The notes beneath the pieces are model-generated. The model was not told the DNA's origin. It saw only the letters and a program-made list of their open reading frames with translations, and did no database searches. The translations under genes were made by a program, and so were the position numbers. A stretch of DNA of 64,000 bases from Rhodocyclaceae bacterium (GTDB lineage: Bacteria; Pseudomonadota; Gammaproteobacteria; Burkholderiales; Rhodocyclaceae), in NCBI GenBank assembly GCA_016791115.1, contig JAEUNL010000072.1, forward strand, positions 16,329 to 80,328, read 5' to 3'. This document shows, one piece after another, positions 9,084 through 17,553 of the stretch. The stretch's first letter is position 1. Every line of letters starts with the position of its first letter.

Positions 9084-9775
9084 GCCCGTCCTCCGCGGGC
9101 CAGGCGTTCCGCCGTGGTCAGCGCAACCTTGTCGCGCACGTAAAGCGGCGCGGCAAACGCGGGATCGACAGCACGCCCGCGCGAATATTCCAGCGCCCCG
9201 ATACGGGCGACCCAGCCCGCTGTCGCGGTCAGGTCCGGGCGCATCGAGGCAGCGACGGGCGCGAACCGCGGCACGAGAAGCTCAGCGTAGGTCTGGAAGG
9301 CCGAGCCGGCCGCGTTCCAGCGACCGGCTTCGGGCGGCTGCACCAGTTCCGGGGCCGCACAGGCCGGCTCGATCAGGATGCGGGCCTCGTCACCGGTGAC
9401 CGCGTAGGCGGCGAAATACATCTCGCGCATGCGCGCGTCGATGCCGACCCAGACTTCGCCGGGGCCGGCGGCAAGCGCGATGGCTTCGAGGCTGCAGGCC
9501 GCCACCACCGGCAGGTCCGCGCCCAGCGCCAGTCCCTGCGCGATGCCGCACGCCAGCCGAAGCCCGGTAAAGCTGCCGGGGCCGGCACCGAATGCGATCG
9601 CATCCAGGCTGGCAAGGCCGATCCCGGCCTCCGCCAGCATGGCGTGGATGGCCGGCAGGACCCACCCCGAGTGCGGCGTTCCGGCAGGCGCCCGCCGTTC
9701 AACGACGGCATCGCGGGCGAGCAAGGCGATCGACCCGGCTTCGGCCGAGGTCTCGATGGCGAGGATGGCAGGCAT
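9080..9775 (-). CDS. tsaB: tRNA threonylcarbamoyladenosine synthesis protein TsaB
   Basis: A 231-residue ASKHA-fold protein that partners TsaD and TsaE to install t6A37 in tRNAs reading ANN codons. It begins MPAILAIETSAEAGSIALL and has FGAGPGSFTGLRLACGIAQG, typical of TsaB. The start at 9775 matches homologues; a longer frame to 9817 adds an atypical tail. First gene of tsaB-rimI-udg and divergent from the signalling cluster. Confidence 0.93.
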   Translation of the reverse strand: MPAILAIETSAEAGSIALLARDAVVERRAPAGTPHSGWVLPAIHAMLAEAGIGLASLDAIAFGAGPGSFTGLRLACGIAQGLALGADLPVVAACSLEAIALAAGPGEVWVGIDARMREMYFAAYAVTGDEARILIEPACAAPELVQPPEAGRWNAAGSAFQTYAELLVPRFAPVAASMRPDLTATAGWVARIGALEYSRGRAVDPAFAAPLYVRDKVALTTAERLARGGRA

Positions 9776-9828
9776 CGCCGCATTGTAAGCGAGCGTGACG
9801 GATTGCCCGGATTGCACGTCGGGTGACG

Positions 9829-9862
9829 TTGACGCCGAAATAGTAAAAGTGATACTTTTACT
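9829..9862 (+). promoter_or_regulatory. Promoter overlapped by a perfect 9-bp inverted repeat
   Basis: TTGACG (9829-9834) and GATACT (9851-9856), 16 bases apart, form a plausible sigma-70-type promoter for the HTH-receiver gene. A perfect inverted repeat, AGTAAAAGT (9842-9850) and ACTTTTACT (9854-9862) around GAT, covers the right half of the spacer and the -10 box. A dimer bound there would block RNA polymerase. The AT-rich palindrome stands out in GC-rich DNA. The binding protein is unknown; the adjacent HTH-receiver is the obvious candidate. Confidence 0.65.
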
Positions 9863-9924
9863 TCAACTGATACCCCACCCCAACAGAGCACTGCCAAACA
9901 TAACCACCACCCGGCCGCCAACTC

Positions 9925-10515
9925 ATGAGCAACGACCCTCTCCTGGACACCTGCACGACCCGCGAAGCGGCGGTCCTGCTCGGCGTTTCGCTGCGAACCG
10001 CACAGATCTGGGTGGAAGAAGGCGCCCTGCGCGCTTGGAAGACGCCCGGCGGCCACCGCCGCATCATCCGCAGTTCGGTGGATGATCTCTTGCGCAGCCG
10101 CGGGGCGGTTTTCCCGAAACAGAAGTACGAGATCCTCGCGGTCGAAGACGAGCCGATCCTGCGCCGCCTGTACGAAGCGAAGCTCGGCGGCGTGGCGGAC
10201 GCCCGTTTGCGCGTGGCCGAGAACGGCTACGAGGGTCTGATGCGCATCGGCGAGCATCGCCCCGACCTGCTGATCACCGACCTGATGATGCCCGGCATGG
10301 ACGGCTTCGAGCTGCTGCGTACCTTGCGCGAGATGCCGGAGCTGGCATCGATGCGGGTGATCGTCGTCACATCGCTCGACGACGACGAGATCGCGGCGCG
10401 TGGCGGGCTGCCTGAGGGCGTCGCATTGTTCCACAAGCCGGTTTCACTGCCTCAACTGCTGCAACTCGTCGAGGCCTATCGCGAGATCGCCAATCCCGGC
10501 AGGACGGCGCCATGA
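9925..10515 (+). CDS. Excisionase/MerR-type HTH protein with C-terminal receiver domain
   Basis: A 196-residue protein in the reverse of the usual response-regulator order. The N-terminal helix-turn-helix (about residues 8-56: TREAAVLLGVSLRTAQIWVE, then TPGGHRRI) is of the excisionase/MerR type. The receiver domain (about 68-190) has the phospho-acceptor Asp119 in ITDLMMPGMDG, Thr149 in VVTS and Lys171 in FHKP. It probably binds DNA under phosphorylation control. First gene of the LOV-kinase cluster; its end overlaps the next start (ATGA). The palindrome 62 bases upstream may be its own operator. Partner kinase is inferred from position only. Confidence 0.88.
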   Translation: MSNDPLLDTCTTREAAVLLGVSLRTAQIWVEEGALRAWKTPGGHRRIIRSSVDDLLRSRGAVFPKQKYEILAVEDEPILRRLYEAKLGGVADARLRVAENGYEGLMRIGEHRPDLLITDLMMPGMDGFELLRTLREMPELASMRVIVVTSLDDDEIAARGGLPEGVALFHKPVSLPQLLQLVEAYREIANPGRTAP

Positions 10516-11678
10516 ACCCCTTGATGCGCGACATCTTCGAGGCCTTCCACGACGGCGTGGCCGTGGTCTCGCCGGAGGGCCTGGTCCGCTACGTGAATGC
10601 GAGCGGGGCCGAGATCATCGGCGCCATGCCCGGGCGTCCGCTGGTCCACGCCAAACTCAACCACGCGATCGAACAGCTTGCCAAGGGCTACCAGATGCCG
10701 CCGCTGCGCGTGCCGCTGGAGGTGGACGGTTCCGGCCAGATTGCGACGCAGGCGATCCTGCTGCGCTCACCGGTCGGCACCGATTTCGTGATCGTGCTGC
10801 GCGACCTGGTCGAGGAGAACTTCTACCGCACCACGCTCGACAATTTCTACGCCTACGTCACCACCGACCTCGCGGACCCGATCGACCGCTACGCCGGACG
10901 CCTCGAGAGCGTGGAAAGACTGAGCGAGACCATTGGCGAAACGGAGCGCAAGGGCTTGGCCGATGCCGCTGCGGAAGGCCGAACGCTGGCGAGCCACCTG
11001 CGACGCATCAAGGACCTGGCACAGTTGTTCGGACATGCGCCGCTGATGGCGGACGAGCGCCTGCCGCTGCAAGGCTTGCTCGAATTCGCGCTGTCGGAGT
11101 TCGCCAACTCGCTCACCAGCCGGCGCGTCGAACTGAAGTTCTCGGTCGCGCCGGAACAACTGCCGCCGATCTACGGCAGCCGCGAGTGGCTCGGCCGCGC
11201 GATCGCCGAATTCCTCGACAACGCCGCCAAACACACGCACCCGGAAGGCCATGTCGAAATCAAGGCGCACGTCACCGGCACGCACGTGGCGCTGATCTGC
11301 CGCAACCAGGGCCCGACGCTCGGCTCGCGCGCCCGCGAACGGATCCAGACGCCGTTCAATGCGCCGCCCGGCAGCAAACCCGGCGCGGCGCCCAAGGCGG
11401 GCGCGCCACGCAGGTCGGCGCGCATCGGCTTGGCGATCTGCCGCAAGATCCTCGAACTGCACGGCGGCGCGATCAAGATCACCGAAGGTGACGAGAACGA
11501 CATCATGGAGTTCGTCATGGAGCTGCCGACCGGTGCGCCGACCCGCGACACGCACCTGCTCGACATCGCCCAGGCACAGCGCTACGCCTCGGACATGGCG
11601 CGCCTGATGGCGCGGCGCGCGCAGCAGGCCAAACCCGCCCCGACCCCCGGCGACGCGACGACAACGCCGAACCACTGA
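10512..11678 (+). CDS. Histidine-kinase-like protein without the phospho-accepting histidine
   Basis: A 388-residue cytoplasmic protein. Residues about 5-100 look PAS-like (DGVAVVSPEGLVRYVNASGA). Residues about 105-180 align with a HisKA helix pair, but where kinases have SHELRTPL this protein has TTDLADPI, so Thr118 replaces the histidine. The ATPase part keeps the N box (FLDNAAKHTHPEG), but the usual DxGxG is NQGPT and the second glycine box is reduced to ARIGLAICRKI. It ends in a basic, proline-rich tail. It cannot autophosphorylate in the normal way. It may be a scaffold, a decoy, or a phosphatase for the neighbouring receivers. Coupled to the HTH-receiver gene by a four-base overlap. Confidence 0.8.
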   Translation: MNPLMRDIFEAFHDGVAVVSPEGLVRYVNASGAEIIGAMPGRPLVHAKLNHAIEQLAKGYQMPPLRVPLEVDGSGQIATQAILLRSPVGTDFVIVLRDLVEENFYRTTLDNFYAYVTTDLADPIDRYAGRLESVERLSETIGETERKGLADAAAEGRTLASHLRRIKDLAQLFGHAPLMADERLPLQGLLEFALSEFANSLTSRRVELKFSVAPEQLPPIYGSREWLGRAIAEFLDNAAKHTHPEGHVEIKAHVTGTHVALICRNQGPTLGSRARERIQTPFNAPPGSKPGAAPKAGAPRRSARIGLAICRKILELHGGAIKITEGDENDIMEFVMELPTGAPTRDTHLLDIAQAQRYASDMARLMARRAQQAKPAPTPGDATTTPNH

Positions 11679-11709
11679 CGCCACAGCAGCACCCGCACGG
11701 AGAGACCCC

Positions 11710-12099
11710 ATGAGACGCAAGATACTGATAGTCGAGGACCAGCCGGACATCCGCACACTGATCCGCATGACCCTCGACTTCGGCGATTACGAGTTGCACG
11801 AAGCCGACAACGGCGACAACGGGCTGCTGATGGCGCAACGCGTCCAGCCGGACCTGATGTTGCTTGACGTGATGATGCCCGGCTCGCTGGACGGCCTCCA
11901 GGTATGCCAGAAGCTCAAGACCGATCCCCGCTACGCGAACATCCGCATCGTCCTGCTGACGGCGCGGGGACAGAAGAGCGACATCGAGGCCGGTGAACGT
12001 GCCGGTGCCAACGCCTACCTGACCAAACCGTTCAGCCCGCTGGAACTGCTCGACCGGATCGAGCAGCTGCTTTCCGAAACGCCGGCTGCGACGCACTGA
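11710..12099 (+). CDS. Single-domain response regulator (receiver 1)
   Basis: A 129-residue receiver with no output domain: acidic pair Glu9-Asp10, phospho-acceptor Asp53 in LLDVMMPG, Thr84 in LLTA, Lys106 in LTKPF. Such CheY-like proteins act by protein contact or as phosphorelay intermediates. It follows the pseudokinase by 31 bases and precedes a second receiver by 13, all on one strand with the LOV kinase. It resembles receiver 2 (same length and shared LLMAQ.L.PD pattern), suggesting an old tandem duplication. Confidence 0.93.
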   Translation: MRRKILIVEDQPDIRTLIRMTLDFGDYELHEADNGDNGLLMAQRVQPDLMLLDVMMPGSLDGLQVCQKLKTDPRYANIRIVLLTARGQKSDIEAGERAGANAYLTKPFSPLELLDRIEQLLSETPAATH

Positions 12100-12112
12100 G
12101 GGAGAAACCGCG

Positions 12113-12505
12113 ATGCCAAAGACGATGCTGGTTGTCGATGACCAGAGCGATGTGCGGGACTACGTGCGCATGGCTCTCGATGTCGAGCGCCATCGAACCT
12201 ACGAGGCGAGCAACGGCGAAGACGCCCTGCTCATGGCGCAGAGCCTGCGGCCGGACTGCGTGTTCCTCGACATCCGGATGCCGGGCCGCATCGACGGCCT
12301 CGACGTGTGCAGCCGGATCAAGGCCGACGCGGCCCTGCGCGACACCTACGTCGTGATCATCACGGCATACGGCGAACGCGATGTGGTCGAGGCGGTCGAG
12401 CGCGCCGGCGCGGACGCATGCCTGATCAAGCCCTTCACGTTCGACATGCTGCTCACGGCTGCGGATCGTGCGGCACGTCACCGCACCCACCCGACGCTGT
12501 CCTGA
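12113..12505 (+). CDS. Single-domain response regulator (receiver 2)
   Basis: A 130-residue stand-alone receiver: Asp9-Asp10, phospho-acceptor Asp53 in FLDIRMPG, Thr84 in IITA, Lys106 in LIKPF. No output domain. It lies 27 bases before the LOV histidine kinase, which makes it the most likely direct phospho-target by position. It is a diverged sister of the receiver just upstream. Confidence 0.93.
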   Translation: MPKTMLVVDDQSDVRDYVRMALDVERHRTYEASNGEDALLMAQSLRPDCVFLDIRMPGRIDGLDVCSRIKADAALRDTYVVIITAYGERDVVEAVERAGADACLIKPFTFDMLLTAADRAARHRTHPTLS

Positions 12506-12532
12506 GGCAGGCCGCCCGACCCGGAGAGATCG

Positions 12533-15502
12533 ATGAACGAGCAGAAATTCGACGACGCCGGCCGATCCGGCCGCTTCAACCCCGGCCGGATCGGGCGCAG
12601 CCTGCGGCCGGTGATCGGGCGCAACGCGGCCTGGATGGTGCTGGTGATCGGCACGATTACGTCGCTTGCAACATTGCTCTTCTTCCTCAGTGCGGCGCAG
12701 ACCAACTTGCGCGAGCGCTTCAACAACGAAGTGAATCAGATTCAGAACCTGCTGCAGCGCCGGTTGATTGCCCACGAGATGGTGCTCAGGGGCGGCGCGG
12801 GCTTGTTCGATTCGCAGATTGAAGTCGACCGCAACGAATGGAAGCAGTACATCGCGGCGCTCGACCTCGACCGCAACTATCCCGGCGTGCTCGGCGTCGG
12901 ATTCTCGAAGCGCATCCGTGCCGAGGACAGGGCCGAACATGAGGATGCCATCCGCAGCGAGGGCTTTGCCGACTACGCGATACGACCGGCCGGCGAGCGC
13001 GCCGAATACACCAGCATCATCTACCTCGAACCCTTCTCGGGCCGCAATCTGCGGGCCTTCGGCTTTGACATGTTCTCTGAGCCGGTGCGGCAGGAGGCCA
13101 TGAGCCGCGCCAGGGACAGCGGCCTTGCCGCCATGTCCGGCAGGGTGACGCTGGTCCAGGAAGGCAAGCACGATGTCCAGCCCGGCATGCTGCTCTACTA
13201 CCCCGTCTATCGCCGGACGATGCCGCACGGCACGGTGGAGGAACGGCGCGAAGCCCTGCTCGGTTACGTCTACAGCCCCTACCGTGCCCATGACCTGTTC
13301 GGCAGCCTGCTGAAAGGATTCGGCGAGCGGGTTGGAATCGAGATCTTCGACGGCCAATCGACCGACCGCGAATCCCTGCTCTTCGCCACCCCCGGCATCG
13401 AGGCGCTGGATGACCCGTCACTGATGACAACGCGCACGGTCGAGATTGCAGGCCGCCTCTGGTCGTTCCGTGTTCGTTCTGCACCCGCCATCGAGGCAAC
13501 CAGCGAACTCAGCGCGGCATGGATCATCCCGCTGCTGGGACTCGCCGTCACGCTGGCCCTGTTCTTCATCGCCCGCTCGCTGACGACGATGAGCCGGCGC
13601 GCCCACCAGCTGGCCAAGGACATGACGCGCGAACTGGGCTTGTCCGAATCGCGCCTGCGCACCATCCTGGACACCGTCGCGGACGGCATCATCACGCTCG
13701 ACGAGAACCGTCGCATTACGTCCTTCAGTCGCGCTGCGACGCGCATCTTCGGCTACGAGGAAGACCAGGCGATCGGCCTGTCGATCGAGTGCCTCGTCCC
13801 GGACGTCACGGAACAGTGGCTGGGCGAACAGATGTTTGCCGGTTCGTCGGCTGCCGGCACGACCGAATCGTTCCACGGCGAGGTCGTGGCGGAGCGGCAT
13901 GAAGGCACGCGCTTCCCGGTCGCGCTTTCGATCAGCCGCTATCGGGAGCGCAACCACGCGCTCTACACGTGCACGGTGCGCGACATCACCGAGAAGAAGA
14001 TGGCCGAAGCCCAACTGCTGCTGCGCGAACGGGCGCTCGAATCGTCCGGCAACGGCATCGTGATCTCCGACATGACGCTGCCGAACCAGCCGCTGATCTA
14101 TGCAAATCCGGCCTTCGAGCGCATCACCGGTTTCAGCCCCTACGAAGTCATCGGACGCAACTGCCGGTTCCTCCAGGGCCTCGACGGCGACCAGCCGGCA
14201 CTCGAGGAGTTGCGCGTCGCAATCGCAGCCAGCCAGCCGTGCACGGTCGTCCTGCGCAACTACCGCAAGGATGGCACGCCGTTCTGGAACGAACTGTCGA
14301 TCGCGCCAGTGCTCGATGGGAACGGGCGTGCTACGCACTATGTCGGCGTGCAGAACGACATCAGCGAGCGCATGGAATCGGAACAGACGCTGATGATCCG
14401 CACCCACCGCCTCGATGCGGTCTTCTCGCTGTCGTCCGACGGCTTTGCCGCCTTCGACGAACTGGGGCGGCTCACCATCGCGAACCCCGCGCTCCTGAGA
14501 ATGACCGGCATGGAGCTCGACGACGTGATCGGCCTTTCGGAGGCGGAGTTCGACATCCGCATGGCAGCGCTGTGCGATCCCTCGCAGCCCTACGTCCCGC
14601 TGTCCGAAGCGCTCGCGGAAGCCATCGCCCTGCAGGCGACCAGCGGCGAGCAATCGCGCCAGTTCGGTGTCAGCACGTTGTTCCTGATCAGCCCCGAGCG
14701 TCGCATCGTCGAGCGCAACGTGCGGCTTTCCGAATCCGATCAGCACGAGAAGGTGCTTTATTTCCGCGATATCACGCGTGAGGCCGAAGTGGATCGCATG
14801 AAGAGCGAGTTCCTCAGCACCGCAGCGCACGAACTGCGCACACCGATGGCATCGATCTTCGGTTTCGCCGAGCTGCTGCTCAAGCGCGACTACGACGAAG
14901 CCACGCGCCGCCGCCTGCTCGACACGATCCATCGCCAGGCCCAGCTGCTGATCAACCTGGTCAACGAGCTGCTCGACCTCGCGCGCATCGAGGCCCGCGC
15001 GGGCAAGGATTTCCGCCGCCGCGTGCAGCCGATCCGTCCCGTGATCGAGAACACCGTCGCCTCGCTGCTCGTATCGAACGACGCGCGGCGTGTGCGCGTG
15101 GTCGACGACGCGAACCTGCCGCAACTCAACGTGGATCACGAGAAGATTCAGCAGGCGCTGACCAATGTCCTGTCCAACGCCTACAAGTATTCGCCCTACG
15201 GCGGCAACATCGAGCTGAGCACGCTGGAGGACACACGCAACGGACGGCCGATGTTCGGCATTCGCGTCAGGGACGAAGGCATCGGCATGACACCCGAGCA
15301 GCTTGCGCGCGTGTTCGAGCGGTTCTTCCGTGCCGACCCTTCCGGGAACATTCCCGGCACCGGACTCGGCATGGCGCTGGTCCAGGAGATCATCGAGCTG
15401 CACGGTGGCAGCGTCGATGTGCAGAGTGAATTCGGCAAAGGAACCATCGTCACGCTCTGGCTGCCGCTGATCGACGAAAACCTCGAGCAGCTTGCTGCCT
15501 GA
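12533..15502 (+). CDS. CHASE-PAS-LOV-PAS sensor histidine kinase (putative blue-light receptor)
   Basis: A 989-residue membrane kinase. Order: helix about 24-50; periplasmic CHASE domain about 60-310 ([26 protein letters not shown]); helix about 325-348; PAS about 370-490; LOV domain about 500-615; PAS about 622-750; HisKA with His766 in AAHELRTPM; ATPase with N box and [12 protein letters not shown]. The LOV segment has the full flavin motif GRNCRFLQG with photoactive Cys544, [18 protein letters not shown] before it and [18 protein letters not shown] after it, so FMN binding and a blue-light cysteine adduct are expected. CHASE domains bind small extracellular ligands, so the protein may combine light and a chemical cue. 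It lacks its own receiver; the two receivers directly upstream are likely partners. Confidence 0.92.
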   Translation: MNEQKFDDAGRSGRFNPGRIGRSLRPVIGRNAAWMVLVIGTITSLATLLFFLSAAQTNLRERFNNEVNQIQNLLQRRLIAHEMVLRGGAGLFDSQIEVDRNEWKQYIAALDLDRNYPGVLGVGFSKRIRAEDRAEHEDAIRSEGFADYAIRPAGERAEYTSIIYLEPFSGRNLRAFGFDMFSEPVRQEAMSRARDSGLAAMSGRVTLVQEGKHDVQPGMLLYYPVYRRTMPHGTVEERREALLGYVYSPYRAHDLFGSLLKGFGERVGIEIFDGQSTDRESLLFATPGIEALDDPSLMTTRTVEIAGRLWSFRVRSAPAIEATSELSAAWIIPLLGLAVTLALFFIARSLTTMSRRAHQLAKDMTRELGLSESRLRTILDTVADGIITLDENRRITSFSRAATRIFGYEEDQAIGLSIECLVPDVTEQWLGEQMFAGSSAAGTTESFHGEVVAERHEGTRFPVALSISRYRERNHALYTCTVRDITEKKMAEAQLLLRERALESSGNGIVISDMTLPNQPLIYANPAFERITGFSPYEVIGRNCRFLQGLDGDQPALEELRVAIAASQPCTVVLRNYRKDGTPFWNELSIAPVLDGNGRATHYVGVQNDISERMESEQTLMIRTHRLDAVFSLSSDGFAAFDELGRLTIANPALLRMTGMELDDVIGLSEAEFDIRMAALCDPSQPYVPLSEALAEAIALQATSGEQSRQFGVSTLFLISPERRIVERNVRLSESDQHEKVLYFRDITREAEVDRMKSEFLSTAAHELRTPMASIFGFAELLLKRDYDEATRRRLLDTIHRQAQLLINLVNELLDLARIEARAGKDFRRRVQPIRPVIENTVASLLVSNDARRVRVVDDANLPQLNVDHEKIQQALTNVLSNAYKYSPYGGNIELSTLEDTRNGRPMFGIRVRDEGIGMTPEQLARVFERFFRADPSGNIPGTGLGMALVQEIIELHGGSVDVQSEFGKGTIVTLWLPLIDENLEQLAA

Positions 15503-15522
15503 AATTGCCGCAAGGACACGCC

Positions 15523-15972
15523 ATGAAGACCTTCGATTTCCAGACGACCGCAGCAACGGCCGTCGGCCCGAACCGCATCTGCCGCCAGCTCGGCGAGTGG
15601 ATCGAAAGCGTTCTCGACGCCTACGAGTTGCCGGCCGAGCACGGCGCCACGCTGGAGCGCATCCTCAACGAGATCCGCCTCAATCCCGAGCGCATCGTCG
15701 CACTCGAAGTGGGCCGGCTGATGCACTTCTTCGAACGCAACGGCCTGATCACCGACAAGACGCCGCTGGCCGACGAGGCGATCCAGCACCTGATCGAATG
15801 CGGCCGGACCGGCAACATCGACAGCGAACAGGGAGAATTGCGGCAGTGGTTCCGCAAGCATTACTTCTGGGCGACGACGACGACCACGATCGAGGTCGCC
15901 GCAGCCCAGGGCGAGGACGCCGACGAACTGATCCAGCGCTACTTCCGCAGTTGCCAGCCCGCCAGTGCCTGA
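15523..15972 (+). CDS. Unrecognised protein following the LOV kinase
   Basis: A 149-residue soluble protein ([20 protein letters not shown] onwards) without a domain I recognise. It looks helical and acidic in the middle, has a TTTTTIEV stretch near residue 117, and no signal peptide or membrane segment. It starts 20 bases after the kinase stop, with AAGGA a few bases before the ATG, so it is likely co-transcribed with the cluster. A TTG start at 15505 is also possible. It may be an output or accessory protein of the light-sensing module, but that is inferred from position only. Confidence 0.7.
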   Translation: MKTFDFQTTAATAVGPNRICRQLGEWIESVLDAYELPAEHGATLERILNEIRLNPERIVALEVGRLMHFFERNGLITDKTPLADEAIQHLIECGRTGNIDSEQGELRQWFRKHYFWATTTTTIEVAAAQGEDADELIQRYFRSCQPASA

Positions 15973-15978
15973 GCGCGC

Positions 15979-16197
15979 TCAGCGCAGGCGCCGGGCAGTG
16001 AATTCGTCCTCGATGTTGTCGCGGAAATAGCTCGACATCGAGCCGGACGTCGATAACCGGCGCCAGGCCTCCTGCCCGACACCCTGGTACTGCACCACCC
16101 TGCCGTCGTCGAACTCGACCTGCAGCACGCGTCCGCCGGCGTCATAGCCGATCGCGCGCAACTTGCCGGAACTCACTTTCTTCATCTCGATCGCCAT
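15979..16197 (-). CDS. KTSC-domain protein
   Basis: A 72-residue protein matching the small KTSC domain family (lysyl-tRNA-synthetase C-terminal-like): KLRAIGYDAGGRVLQVEFDD, then VVQYQGV, then SYFRDNI. KTSC domains occur alone or in phage and stress contexts and may bind RNA; no function is established for stand-alone forms. Convergent with the gene before it, leaving six bases between stop codons. An alternative start at the internal methionine five residues in is possible. Confidence 0.75.
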   Translation of the reverse strand: MAIEMKKVSSGKLRAIGYDAGGRVLQVEFDDGRVVQYQGVGQEAWRRLSTSGSMSSYFRDNIEDEFTARRLR

Positions 16198-16241
16198 ACC
16201 GGCCTCGCGCGAAATGCCTGTTGGTGTGGTGCAGCGAACGG

Positions 16242-16553
16242 CTACTCGTCGCGAAAGCGCCGCGGCCGCCGATAAATGTCGCGACCGGCTTCGTCGATGT
16301 CGCGCCTGAGCTGCTGGCGCTGCTCGTCGGACAGGCGCCGCTGGCGCCGTTCGTCACGCATTGTTTCGCGCTCGTCCCGAGCGCGCCCGCGATCGGGAAA
16401 AGAAAACCGGTCCGCGAACCGATCGCCGCCGCGCCCGTCCCGGCCACGCTCGGCCAGAACGTCCCCCGCAGCGAGAAAACCGCAAACCGCCAGCGCGACG
16501 AGCCCGTACAGGGCGCGCCGCCTGGAAGTACCATGAGTCGAGTCTGCAGCCAT
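16242..16553 (-). CDS. Small exported arginine-rich protein
   Basis: A 103-residue protein with an N-terminal signal-like segment (RRRALYGLVALAVCGFLAAG, cleavage near VLA-ERG) and a very charged mature part dominated by Arg, Asp and Glu, including LSDEQRQQLRRDIDEAGRDI near the end. It is divergent from an OmpR/EnvZ-type pair. By analogy with CpxP next to CpxRA it could be a periplasmic regulator or target of that pair; this is inference, as the CpxP LTxxQ motif is not clearly present. Confidence 0.7.
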   Translation of the reverse strand: MAADSTHGTSRRRALYGLVALAVCGFLAAGDVLAERGRDGRGGDRFADRFSFPDRGRARDERETMRDERRQRRLSDEQRQQLRRDIDEAGRDIYRRPRRFRDE

Positions 16554-16691
16554 CGCGTTCGAATTCGCCTTTCAATGCCCGCAATCCGCGGGCGGACCGA
16601 TTGTAGCGACCCTTCCGTGCCCTGTTAAGATTCTGCTTCAACCGGTCGTCTCGAAATGCCGGTGAGCCTTTCGCACAATGCTCGGCCGGCC

Positions 16692-16740
16692 GTGTAAGCA
16701 GACTATGAGCTGCCCGCCGCGCAGTGTAAGTCTTTGTAAC
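16692..16740. promoter_or_regulatory. Direct TGTAA repeats, candidate response-regulator site
   Basis: GTGTAAG occurs at 16692-16698 and again at 16724-16730, followed by TTGTAAC at 16734-16740. The last two units give GTAA repeated with a 10-base period, the spacing OmpR-family dimers use (compare GTAAA-N5-GTAAA of CpxR). They lie between the divergent exported-protein gene and the regulator gene, as expected for autoregulation. No footprint data; based on pattern only. Confidence 0.45.
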
Positions 16741-16813
16741 CGGACCATGTCCTGCAAACATCCGGAAACCGTGCCGCGTGCAGGCTTTCGTCCGATGACG
16801 GTACCATAGGCAC

Positions 16814-17548
16814 ATGTCTGAAGAGAAGAAACGCATCCTGGTGGTCGACGACGACCTACGATTGAGGGAACTGCTCAACCGCTACCTGACCGAACACGGT
16901 TTCGCGGTCAAGGTCGTCGGCGATGCCCCGCAGATGGACCGGGCGCTCAATCGCGAGCACTTCGACCTGATCGTGCTCGACCTCATGCTGCCCGGCGAGG
17001 ACGGTCTTTCGATCTGCAGGCGGCTGCGCAGTGCGAATGCCGGCACGGCGGCCGACATTCCCATCCTGATGCTCACTGCCAAGGGCGACGAGGTCGATCG
17101 CATCGTCGGGCTCGAAATGGGCGCGGACGATTACCTGCCCAAGCCTTTCAATCCGCGCGAACTGGTGGCCCGCATTGCCGCCGTGCTGCGCCGCCGGCCC
17201 GCCGTTCCGCCGGGCGCGCCGACGGTGGAAGAGGAACTGGTCTCGTTCGGCAACGTGACGGTCAATCTGGCCACCCGCTCGATGACGCGCGGTGGCGTCG
17301 ACCAGCCGCTCACGACCGGCGAATTCGCCCTGCTCAAGACGCTGCTGCAGCATCCGCGCCAGCCGCTCTCGCGCGACAAGCTGATGGAGCTGGCACGCGG
17401 CCGCGAGTACGAAGTCTTCGATCGATCGATCGATGTCCAGATGTCCCGCCTGCGCAAGCTGGTCGAGGACGATCCGGCCAAGCCGCGCTATCTGCAGACC
17501 GTCTGGGGATTCGGCTACGTCTTCGTGCCCGACGGCACGAAGCACTGA
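16814..17548 (+). CDS. OmpR-family response regulator
   Basis: A 244-residue regulator: receiver domain (residues about 8-120, Asp56 in VLDLMLPGEDG, Lys in YLPKPFNPRELVARI) and a winged-helix DNA-binding domain (about 140-238) ending RYLQTVWGFGYVFVPDG. The kinase gene starts five bases after its stop. The pair resembles OmpR/EnvZ of betaproteobacteria. Whether it is the true OmpR orthologue is not certain from sequence alone. Confidence 0.92.
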   Translation: MSEEKKRILVVDDDLRLRELLNRYLTEHGFAVKVVGDAPQMDRALNREHFDLIVLDLMLPGEDGLSICRRLRSANAGTAADIPILMLTAKGDEVDRIVGLEMGADDYLPKPFNPRELVARIAAVLRRRPAVPPGAPTVEEELVSFGNVTVNLATRSMTRGGVDQPLTTGEFALLKTLLQHPRQPLSRDKLMELARGREYEVFDRSIDVQMSRLRKLVEDDPAKPRYLQTVWGFGYVFVPDGTKH

Positions 17549-17553
17549 ACGAA

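Noticed and set aside
13418..15556. 712-codon antisense frame over the LOV kinase
   Set aside because: Mirror frame of a strongly supported kinase; no recognisable domain.
9829..15972. Chemotaxis operon suggested by two CheY-like receivers
   Set aside because: No cheA, cheW, cheR, cheB or methyl-accepting protein is present.
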